Assembly: GCF_001642835.1 (NCBI RefSeq)
Contig: NZ_LXEI01000003.1
Coordinates: 186,001-250,000 of the forward strand
Reading direction: 5' to 3'
Source: Pseudotamlana agarivorans
Lineage (GTDB): Bacteria; Bacteroidota; Bacteroidia; Flavobacteriales; Flavobacteriaceae
Length of the DNA: 64,000 bases
Shown here: in pieces, positions 53,828 to 60,493 of the stretch
Numbering within the stretch: position 1 is the first letter of the stretch
Layout: each line of letters begins with the position of its first letter
Notes under the pieces: model-generated
Seen by the model: the letters and a program-made list of their open reading frames with translations, nothing else
The model's database searches: none
What the model was told of the DNA's origin: nothing
Translations under genes and position numbers: made by a program

Positions 53828-53835
53828 CAAATATA
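53828..53835 (-). promoter_or_regulatory. -7 box of the HmuR operon
   Basis: TATATTTG on the minus strand, 17 bases before the receptor ATG. The -33 region falls on the candidate operator at 53846-53862. Confidence 0.5.
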
Positions 53836-53845
53836 TAAGTTATTT

Positions 53846-53862
53846 TTATTCAGTCTAAATAA
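53846..53862. promoter_or_regulatory. Candidate iron-responsive operator between the divergent operons
   Basis: TTATT-CAGTCTA-AATAA is a short dyad in the 103-base divergent gap. The right half AGTCTAAATAA resembles half-sites I associate with iron-regulated TonB receptor promoters in Bacteroidota. It overlaps the -33 positions of both divergent promoters. The regulator (Fur or DtxR type) is not encoded in the window. Confidence 0.4.
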
Positions 53863-53880
53863 GATTATGATTTTTTTTAA

Positions 53881-53888
53881 TATTTTTG
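53881..53888 (+). promoter_or_regulatory. -7 box of the DUF6607-to-reductase operon
   Basis: TATTTTTG, perfect -7 match, 25 bases before the ATG at 53914. Its -33 region falls at the end of the candidate operator. Confidence 0.5.
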
Positions 53889-53913
53889 GACGATCAAAAA
53901 CCAAACCGTTACA

Positions 53914-54816
53914 ATGAAAAAAATAGTACCCTTTGTATTAGTACTTTTATCCATTTCTTTAAGTGGAAACGCGCAAAGCAAAAAAAAGCAAGACGTTGAA
54001 GCTATAAAAAGCATGTGTGGTTGTTATGAAGTGACCTTCAACTTTGCAGAAACCTTTAACTACAGTAAAGACTCGCTTTACAAGCCATCTGAAACCAAAA
54101 TTGCAGGCGGTTTAGAGTGGGCTCAACTTATCGAAGACGGTAAAAACAAAATTTCCATTCAGCATTTATTACAAGTGGGTGATCCTTCTAGTCCGCATAT
54201 CGTAAAACACTGGCGTCAAGATTGGTTATATGAAAACACCGATTTCTATATGTTTAATGGTGATAATACTTGGAACTATGTTTCAAAGCCAAAGTCTGAA
54301 GTAAAAGATCAATGGACACAAAAAGTATATCAAGTAGATGATAGTCCGCGTTACGAAGGCTCTGCGACATGGGTTCATGTAGACGGTAAGAACTATTGGG
54401 AAAACCAAACCGATGCCCCGCTACCAAGACGCGAATACACCAAGCGTAGCGATTACAACGTAACCGGAAGAGGCAACCGTCATGAAATTACAAGTACGGG
54501 CTGGATTCACGATCAAGACAACTCAAAAATAATCCGTGAAGCAGGAAAAAAAGATGTGCTTTTGGCAAAAGAAAAGGGCTATAATACTTACGTAAAAGTA
54601 GATGATAGTAAATGTAAGGCTGCTGCCGATTGGTGGAAAGAAAATCAAGCCAAATGGGCTTTAGTACGCGGAAAATGGGACGATGTTTACGCACGTCATA
54701 AAAACTTAGCTCTAGAGGCTAAAGTTGAAAATAAACAACTTTATAAATATTTGTTTTCAGACGATTACTCGGAAGAAAAGAAGATTGATGAGGTTATAGA
54801 ATCATTCATTAAATAA
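53914..54816 (+). CDS. DUF6607 exported protein of the haem/iron operon
   Basis: A 300-residue exported protein with signal peptide MKKIVPFVLVLLSISLSGNAQ. The body has conserved-looking blocks VEAIKSMCGCYEVTFNFAETFNY, KHWRQDWLYENTDFYMFNGDNTWNYV, ENQTDAPLPRREYTKRSDYNV and ADWWKENQAKWALVRGKWDDVY. I recognise the DUF6607 family, whose function is not established. Cys35 and Cys37 (CGC) near the mature N-terminus could bind metal or form a disulfide. It is the first gene of the rightward operon, five bases before the ankyrin gene and opposite the HmuR operon, so an envelope role in iron or haem handling is likely. Confidence 0.8.
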   Translation: MKKIVPFVLVLLSISLSGNAQSKKKQDVEAIKSMCGCYEVTFNFAETFNYSKDSLYKPSETKIAGGLEWAQLIEDGKNKISIQHLLQVGDPSSPHIVKHWRQDWLYENTDFYMFNGDNTWNYVSKPKSEVKDQWTQKVYQVDDSPRYEGSATWVHVDGKNYWENQTDAPLPRREYTKRSDYNVTGRGNRHEITSTGWIHDQDNSKIIREAGKKDVLLAKEKGYNTYVKVDDSKCKAAADWWKENQAKWALVRGKWDDVYARHKNLALEAKVENKQLYKYLFSDDYSEEKKIDEVIESFIK

Positions 54817-54821
54817 CAACT

Positions 54822-56318
54822 ATGAAAAATCAAAAATTACTTATTATTGCGCTTCTATTTGTAAACCTGGCGCTAGCACAGTCTAAAAATGTGTTTTTAG
54901 AACGTGACTTCTGGAAAGGAAACCCATCTATTGAAGTTATTAAACAAAAAATAAAGGAAGGGAACGATGTTTCAGAAGCAAATGGAGGCGGTTTTGATGC
55001 CGTTACCTATGCCATTTTTGCTAAAGCGCCGTTAAACGTTATCGAATTTCTTTTATCAAAAGAAGGAAATGATGTAAACAAATTAACGCACGATAAACGT
55101 ACCTATGCGTTTTGGGCTTCTAACAGCGGGAATTTGGAACTTTTAACGTATTTAATCGATCATGGTGCAAACTTAGAAATGCGCGATGCTCATCATTATT
55201 CTGTGTTAACTTTTGCAGCTGCGGCTGGTGTTACCGACACTAAAATTTACGATTTATGTATTAAAAATGGTATTGATGTTAAAACCGATACCAACGAGCA
55301 TGGTGCTAATGCTCTGTTATTAATCATGCCACATGTAAAAAACTTCGAATTGGTAGATTACTTTACTGCTAAAGGTTTGTCTATAAATGATGTAGATGAA
55401 GATGGTAATGGTGTGTTTAACTATGCTGCTAAATCTGGAAATAAAGAGATGGTGGCTTTGTTATTAGATAAAAAAGTGCCTTACAAGACGCTTAATAAAA
55501 AAGGTGAAAACGCTTTGTTTTTAGCTACAAGAGGGTCTAGAAGACATCAAAATTCTTTAGAATACCTTCAATATTTAGAAGGTTTAGGCTTAGAGGCGAA
55601 TATTACAAATACAGAAGGACAAACACCTCTTTTTAATCTGGCTTCTGGTAATAAAGATATTAAAACCATAAACTATTTTTTAGGGAAGGGTATTGATGTG
55701 AACCAAATCGATAAGGAAGGTAACAATGCCTTGATGAGAGCTTCAGGTAGAAATTCTTTAGAAGTGATTACGCTTTTAGGTTCGAAAACTAAAAACATTA
55801 ATCAAACTAATAAAGATGGTGAGACGGCATTAACATATGCGATAAATAATGATGCCGATGTTGTAGCTTATCTATTAAATAAAGGTGCTCAAGTGAATGT
55901 CGTAGATTCAAAAGGAAATAATTTAAGCTATTATTTATTGAAAAGTTATAATTCTAGAGATAAAGCTGATTTTTCTGAGAAACTTGAACTGCTTACAAGT
56001 AAAGGTCTAGATGTTAAAAAGGCGCAAAAAGATGGGAATAACGCTTACCATATCGCTTTAGATAATAGAAATGCAGATGAACTGTTAGCTATAGTTCATG
56101 CAAAGTTTAACGCCGATGTAAACGCAAAAAATAGCGATGGTTTAACACCTTTACACAAGGCAGTGATGCAAGCTAAAGATGTAAAAACGGTGAAATACCT
56201 TTTAAGCATTGGGGCTAATAAAAATGAAAAAACCGATTTTGATGAAACCGTTTTCGACCTTGCTCAAGAAAATGAGTTTCTTCAAACCAATAAAACTGAT
56301 ATTAACTTTTTACAATAA
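54822..56318 (+). CDS. Exported ankyrin-repeat protein
   Basis: A 498-residue protein with signal peptide MKNQKLLIIALLFVNLALAQ and then about eleven ankyrin repeats covering nearly the whole chain. Examples are RTYAFWASNSGNLELLTYLIDHGANLEMRD, GNGVFNYAAKSGNKEMVALLLDKKVPYK, DGETALTYAINNDADVVAYLLNKGAQVNVVD and DGLTPLHKAVMQAKDVKTVKYLLSIGANKNE. The signal peptide places it in the periplasm or outside, which is less usual for ankyrins, so it probably docks partners encoded in this operon. It is flanked by the DUF6607 gene (5 bases) and the DUF2271 gene (6 bases). Partner and function are unknown. Confidence 0.88.
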   Translation: MKNQKLLIIALLFVNLALAQSKNVFLERDFWKGNPSIEVIKQKIKEGNDVSEANGGGFDAVTYAIFAKAPLNVIEFLLSKEGNDVNKLTHDKRTYAFWASNSGNLELLTYLIDHGANLEMRDAHHYSVLTFAAAAGVTDTKIYDLCIKNGIDVKTDTNEHGANALLLIMPHVKNFELVDYFTAKGLSINDVDEDGNGVFNYAAKSGNKEMVALLLDKKVPYKTLNKKGENALFLATRGSRRHQNSLEYLQYLEGLGLEANITNTEGQTPLFNLASGNKDIKTINYFLGKGIDVNQIDKEGNNALMRASGRNSLEVITLLGSKTKNINQTNKDGETALTYAINNDADVVAYLLNKGAQVNVVDSKGNNLSYYLLKSYNSRDKADFSEKLELLTSKGLDVKKAQKDGNNAYHIALDNRNADELLAIVHAKFNADVNAKNSDGLTPLHKAVMQAKDVKTVKYLLSIGANKNEKTDFDETVFDLAQENEFLQTNKTDINFLQ

Positions 56319-56324
56319 TTAATC

Positions 56325-56819
56325 ATGCGTAGAAACACGATTTTTAAAATATTACCAGCACTTGCTATAATGCTGTTTGCATGCTTCGGATTTAAAAGCA
56401 TTGCCGATTCAACAAATTATAAATGTATGATTCAAATGAAGAATTATACAGGTGAAGGGGCTTACATAGCCATTTCATTATTAAGTCCGAAAGGCGAATA
56501 CGTTAAAACACTTTATGTTCAAGGTGATGATGATGAGTGGTACTCAGACATTACCGAATGGTGGAAATTTCACGGTAAAGTGAGAACTGATATCGATGCC
56601 ATTACTGGCGCTACGGTGAGTGGCGGCGGACGTAGTATTAACGTGATTGCCATTGATAATGATAAGATTGATGCCGGTTATAAAATTCGTTTCGAATCGG
56701 CTGTTGAAAATCAAGAATATTATAAAGATGATGTGGAGTTTGAATTGACTTCAGCATCTGTAAAAAGTAAATTTGAAGGCAACGGGTTTATCCGTTATAT
56801 ACGAATGATGCCTCAATAA
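56325..56819 (+). CDS. DUF2271 protein with ApbE-type flavinylation motif
   Basis: A 164-residue exported protein with an N-terminal hydrophobic signal (FKILPALAIMLFACF; Cys20 gives a poor lipobox) and a DUF2271 beta domain (ECMIQMKN-like opening, GAYIAISLLSPKGEYVKTLYVQGDDDEWYSDITEWW). Residues 91-97 read DAITGAT, an exact match to the D-x-x-[ST]-G-A-T motif where ApbE links FMN to the last Thr (Thr97). This makes it a likely flavinylated electron carrier outside the inner membrane. It lies 11 bases before the PepSY-diflavin reductase gene, its probable electron donor. No apbE gene is in the window. Confidence 0.85.
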   Translation: MRRNTIFKILPALAIMLFACFGFKSIADSTNYKCMIQMKNYTGEGAYIAISLLSPKGEYVKTLYVQGDDDEWYSDITEWWKFHGKVRTDIDAITGATVSGGGRSINVIAIDNDKIDAGYKIRFESAVENQEYYKDDVEFELTSASVKSKFEGNGFIRYIRMMPQ

Positions 56820-56830
56820 AACTTCAAAAA

Positions 56831-59035
56831 ATGACCATTTCTATATGGAGATATAGCCATCTTATTTTGGCTATATCTTCTTCAATATTCATCTTATTAG
56901 CGTCTTTAACAGGGATTGTTTTGGCTTTTGAGCCTATATCAAACCAGGTAAAACCTTATGCCGTAGAAGAGGCCCAGTCGCTTTCGGTCGCACAAACCAT
57001 TGCTACGCTTCAGTCTAGATATGATGAGGTTATAAGTGTAGAAATTGATCAAAATGATTTCGTACAAGCTTCTGTTTTTACAGATGAAGGTAACAACGAA
57101 GACTTCTATATCAACCCTTTTACAGCTGAAAAAATAGGTGATATTATTGAGAAAGAGCCCATATTTAAGTTCGCTACCAATTTACACCGCTCTTTATTTT
57201 TAAAGTCTACAGGGCGATTTATTGTAGGTTTTTTTTCATTTCTATTGTTCTTAATGGCCGTTACTGGCGTGCTTTTAATTGTTAAACGCCAAGGAGGTAT
57301 AACTAAATTTTTCTCTAAGGTGGTTAAAGAAGATTTCGATCAATACTACCACATCATCATAGGGCGATATACACTTATTCCTATCATCATTATTACCTTA
57401 ACAGGTGTTTATTTGTCTTTGGAAAAGTTTTCATTACTGCCAGAAGAAAAAATCTCACATCAGTTTCATGATGACACACCTAGTGATGCTACCAAATTGC
57501 CGCTTAGCGATTTTGATACTTTTAATACTTTAACCTTAAGTGATGTTAAGCGTATTGAGTTTCCTTTTTCTGATGATATTGAAGATTATTATTTCCTAAA
57601 GCTAAACGACGGCGAGATTTATGTAAATCAGTATAACGGAAATATTGTAAGCGAACAGGATTACGGTCTAGTTTCTGAAGCCTCAAGTTTGAGTCTGATG
57701 TTACATACAGGACAAGGATCTATTAGTTGGTCTTTGGTGTTGTTAGTAACCTGCTTTGCCATTTTATTTTTTATGTATTCTGGTTTTGCAATGACTGTGA
57801 AGCGCAAGAAAAAGAAGATCAAAATCAAGAATAAATATAATAAGGATAGCGCCGAATACATTCTACTTATCGGATCGGAAACGGGTAGTACTTTCGGTTT
57901 TGCCAAATCGCTTTATAATGCCCTGATTGCCGAAGGAAAATCGGTTTTTGTTTCAGAATTAAATCAGTACACCAGTTATAAAAATGCCCAGCATTTGGTT
58001 GTTTTAACGGCGACTTATGGTGATGGCGCACCACCTACCAATGCACGAAATTTTGAAAAACTGGTAAAAATAACCCAGCAAAATAACGATTTGCAGTATG
58101 CGATTGTTGGATTTGGATCATTAGCCTACAAAGGGTTTTGTGAGTTTGCCATTGGAGTAGAGCGTATGTTACAAGTGCAAACAAAATTTAGTCCGAGTTT
58201 ACCGCTTCATAAAATAAACAATCAATCCTTTAACGAGTTTAATAGTTGGGTGAATTCTTGGGGTGAAGCTGGTAATTTGAACTTAAAGGTTGAGGAACCC
58301 GAAAGACAAATCAATAGAAAAAAAATGATTCCGTTTCGAGTTGTAAAACGTACGGATTTGAATTCCGACCAGTCCTTCATCATAGAATTACAGCCCACCA
58401 AAAAGGCGACATTTGTTTCAGGTGATTTGCTGTCTATTTATCCAAAAGATGAGAAGGTTGCCCGTCAATATTCTATTGGAAAAATTGGTGACAATATGGT
58501 TTTAAGTATCAAAAAGCATGAGTTTGGTCTGTGCTCGAATTATTTGAATGACCTTCAGGTTGAAGATACGCTGCTAGCTCAAATCGATCAAAATAAGGCG
58601 TTTCACTTTCCTAAATCAGCCAAAGAAGTGATTATGATTTCCAACGGAACAGGAATTGCACCCTTTGTTGGGATGATGAATAATGACAAGAATAAAGATG
58701 TTAAATCTTATTTGTTCTGGGGCGGACGTACCAATGCGTCCTTTAAAATGTATGCGCCTTTTGTAGATCAAGCTTTTTATGCCAAACGTTTATCGGGATT
58801 ATATGTTGGTTTTTCACAAGAAGACAGTCAGAAACGCTATGTACAAGACTTGATGCTTGAAAAGGCCGATTTAATTGCGCGTGTATTAAAAAATGGAGGT
58901 GTGATTATGATTTGTGGTTCGGTAGCCATGGAAACGGGCGTGATGAAAGTTTTAGAGCACATTGCTATAACAAAACTCAATACGTTTTTGAGTGTGTTTC
59001 AAGCTAAAAACCAAATAAAAACAGACTGTTACTAA
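56831..59035 (+). CDS. PepSY membrane domain fused to flavodoxin and FAD/NADPH reductase
   Basis: A 734-residue inner-membrane flavoprotein. PepSY_TM-type helices lie at about 10-33, 128-150, 176-198 and 299-322, each with a His near its N-terminal edge (His10, His119, His174, His292; possible haem ligands), and exported PepSY-like segments lie between. From 343 a flavodoxin domain (LIGSETGST, LTATYGDGAPPTNARNF, GFGSLAYKGFC) precedes a sulfite-reductase-type FAD/NADPH module: RQYS (545-548), GLCSNYL (566-572), NGTGIAPF (605-612), CGS (695-697). It should move electrons from NADPH via FAD and FMN across the membrane, with the DUF2271 protein as acceptor and ferric iron or haem as plausible final target. 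Confidence 0.88.
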   Translation: MTISIWRYSHLILAISSSIFILLASLTGIVLAFEPISNQVKPYAVEEAQSLSVAQTIATLQSRYDEVISVEIDQNDFVQASVFTDEGNNEDFYINPFTAEKIGDIIEKEPIFKFATNLHRSLFLKSTGRFIVGFFSFLLFLMAVTGVLLIVKRQGGITKFFSKVVKEDFDQYYHIIIGRYTLIPIIIITLTGVYLSLEKFSLLPEEKISHQFHDDTPSDATKLPLSDFDTFNTLTLSDVKRIEFPFSDDIEDYYFLKLNDGEIYVNQYNGNIVSEQDYGLVSEASSLSLMLHTGQGSISWSLVLLVTCFAILFFMYSGFAMTVKRKKKKIKIKNKYNKDSAEYILLIGSETGSTFGFAKSLYNALIAEGKSVFVSELNQYTSYKNAQHLVVLTATYGDGAPPTNARNFEKLVKITQQNNDLQYAIVGFGSLAYKGFCEFAIGVERMLQVQTKFSPSLPLHKINNQSFNEFNSWVNSWGEAGNLNLKVEEPERQINRKKMIPFRVVKRTDLNSDQSFIIELQPTKKATFVSGDLLSIYPKDEKVARQYSIGKIGDNMVLSIKKHEFGLCSNYLNDLQVEDTLLAQIDQNKAFHFPKSAKEVIMISNGTGIAPFVGMMNNDKNKDVKSYLFWGGRTNASFKMYAPFVDQAFYAKRLSGLYVGFSQEDSQKRYVQDLMLEKADLIARVLKNGGVIMICGSVAMETGVMKVLEHIAITKLNTFLSVFQAKNQIKTDCY

Positions 59036-59046
59036 ACCCTTTAGCC

Positions 59047-59406
59047 ATGTGTAAAGAACATATAAAAGTTTTATCGAAAGTAAAAAGTGGCGAATTGTCT
59101 TTTTGTAAGCAATGTGAGGTATATCATTTAGAATTTAATAATATCTATTTGGAGCTTAGTGAAGGAGAATTTCAGCAGTTTAAGGATTATGTAGAGGATA
59201 TTGAAATAGATTACTGGGAGCACCGGTATGCTTGTGCGAAAGTAAGACGTAAAATTCCCATACCTTCCATGCAGCCTAATTTGGTTTTAATGTTTAGGCG
59301 TCAGGAAATTAATGAGTTAAAAAAGCTTCTGAATTTCTCTTATATAGAGGTTTTTGAGAGGACCTTGTATGTTAGTGATATTGATTACACTTTAATTTTA
59401 AACTAA
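59047..59406 (+). CDS. Small cytoplasmic protein with Cys/His cluster (DUF6686-like)
   Basis: A 119-residue protein without signal peptide. Cys2, His5, Cys20 and Cys23 (MCKEH and SFCKQCEVYH) could form one metal site. The rest contains LEFNNIYLELSEGEFQQFKDYVEDIE and LVLMFRRQEINELKKLLNF. I associate the pattern with DUF6686, for which no function is known to me. It starts 11 bases after the reductase gene and precedes a paralogous gene. A cytoplasmic metal sensor or metal-delivery role would fit the operon but is inference. Confidence 0.72.
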   Translation: MCKEHIKVLSKVKSGELSFCKQCEVYHLEFNNIYLELSEGEFQQFKDYVEDIEIDYWEHRYACAKVRRKIPIPSMQPNLVLMFRRQEINELKKLLNFSYIEVFERTLYVSDIDYTLILN

Positions 59407-59412
59407 TGTAAC

Positions 59413-59781
59413 GTGGACGATATTAATACCATTTATTATAACGATTTCGGCATTGCTTTTCAATGGAAAAGAACCGCTGCGAAAGACTTTAATAAAATTC
59501 AATTGGTATTTAAAAACACGGGATTATTTTTAAATAAAATGGAGCTTGTTCAATTTTTAAAAAATATCGAACAGGCTTTAATAAAAAGCAAAACACTTGC
59601 TAAATCTTCCAACAACAAAGCTTGTGAATTGGTTCTACTTGAAGCCCCTAATCCGCAAATAAGTTTCGCCATGAAAGAAGCCGAATTAAAGAGTATTCAA
59701 GATTTAATCACCCGTACCTTATTTCAATTAGGCTTGCACACTTTTTTAAATGAGAATCAGATTCGTTTTAACGGCTATTAG
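59413..59781 (+). CDS. Small cytoplasmic protein, paralogue of the preceding gene without the Cys/His cluster
   Basis: A 122-residue protein starting at GTG (59413), six bases after the previous stop; there is no nearby ATG. It shares the layout of the preceding protein: IQLVFKNTGLFLNKMELVQFLKNIE aligns with the neighbour's LEFNNIYLELSEGEFQQF block, and MKEAELKSIQDLITRTLF with MFRRQEINELKKLLNF. It lacks the N-terminal Cys/His positions. This looks like an old duplication in which only one copy kept the putative metal site. Last gene of the operon. Function unknown. Confidence 0.7.
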   Translation: MDDINTIYYNDFGIAFQWKRTAAKDFNKIQLVFKNTGLFLNKMELVQFLKNIEQALIKSKTLAKSSNNKACELVLLEAPNPQISFAMKEAELKSIQDLITRTLFQLGLHTFLNENQIRFNGY

Positions 59782-59912
59782 GTGAATTTTTAGGCTCTAA
59801 AAGTAGTTATTTCCATATCCTAAAGGAAGAACTCGTTTTTTAAATATTAATTCGCTAATTTTAATGTTTATCCTAGCCGTTGAAAATAAGCGGCCTTAAA
59901 ACAAACATTATT

Positions 59913-60251
59913 ATGATTAAGCATCTATTCTCCGTAGCTATTTTTCTAGTTCTTGTATTGTTTTCTTGCAAAGAGAGCCAATCAAAAGCCGAACAGGTGA
60001 TCCATCCAGCCGAACGCACCACCGATGAAATTGTAAAAAGTACTGCCAAAGATGCGCAGGGTAAAGAATTACATATGGTTTTTAACAATACTCAAGGGAC
60101 GGCTACTTTAGAGTTTGAAGGTGAAACCATAGAAGTGATGAGAATGCGTTCAGGGTCTGGGTTTTGGTATAAAAACAATACTTATGAGCTTAGAGGTAAA
60201 GGCGATAGCATGACTTTAAAAAAAGATAGTGTTACCGTGTTTGAGAACTGA
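59913..60251 (+). CDS. MliC-like lysozyme-inhibitor-type lipoprotein
   Basis: A 112-residue lipoprotein with lipobox LVLFSC (Cys19). The mature part carries the MliC/PliC-like beta-barrel pattern: LHMVFNNTQGTATLEFEGETIEV, MRSGSGFWYKNNTYELRGKGDSMTLKKDS, with the Ser/Tyr and GKGD positions typical of membrane-bound lysozyme inhibitors. The frame opens at a TTG at 59880; the ATG at 59913 (MIKHLFSVAIFLVLV) gives a proper signal. The family inhibits c-type lysozyme. Single gene between the iron operon and the alginate lyases. Confidence 0.78.
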   Translation: MIKHLFSVAIFLVLVLFSCKESQSKAEQVIHPAERTTDEIVKSTAKDAQGKELHMVFNNTQGTATLEFEGETIEVMRMRSGSGFWYKNNTYELRGKGDSMTLKKDSVTVFEN

Positions 60252-60395
60252 TTTGCGTTAAGTGTTATAAAAAAGTAGCGGTTATTTTAATTGAGTTTTT
60301 TATGGTTTTAATGTAATAAAATAATTACAAGGCACTTGATTTAGGGTTTAAAATATAATGAAAAGTGTTGATTTAGTTGGGGTTTATAAGGGTTT

Positions 60396-60461
60396 TTTGG
60401 TTTTTCAGTAAAATTTAATTTATATTTGGAGAACCAATCTGGAAAACCAATCTGGTTTTTC
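60396..60461 (+). promoter_or_regulatory. Promoter and operator-like repeats of the first PL6 lyase
   Basis: TTTG (60396-60399) and TATATTTG (60421-60428) with a 21-base spacer form a consensus Bacteroidota promoter. Immediately downstream AACCAATCTGG occurs twice. The second copy extends to a perfect palindrome with AAAACCA and TGGTTTT arms around ATC (60443-60459). This overlaps the expected transcript start, ideal for a repressor. The same arrangement precedes the second lyase. Confidence 0.65.
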
Positions 60462-60493
60462 AGGTAAAAAACCAAAACTAAAACTAAATTAAA

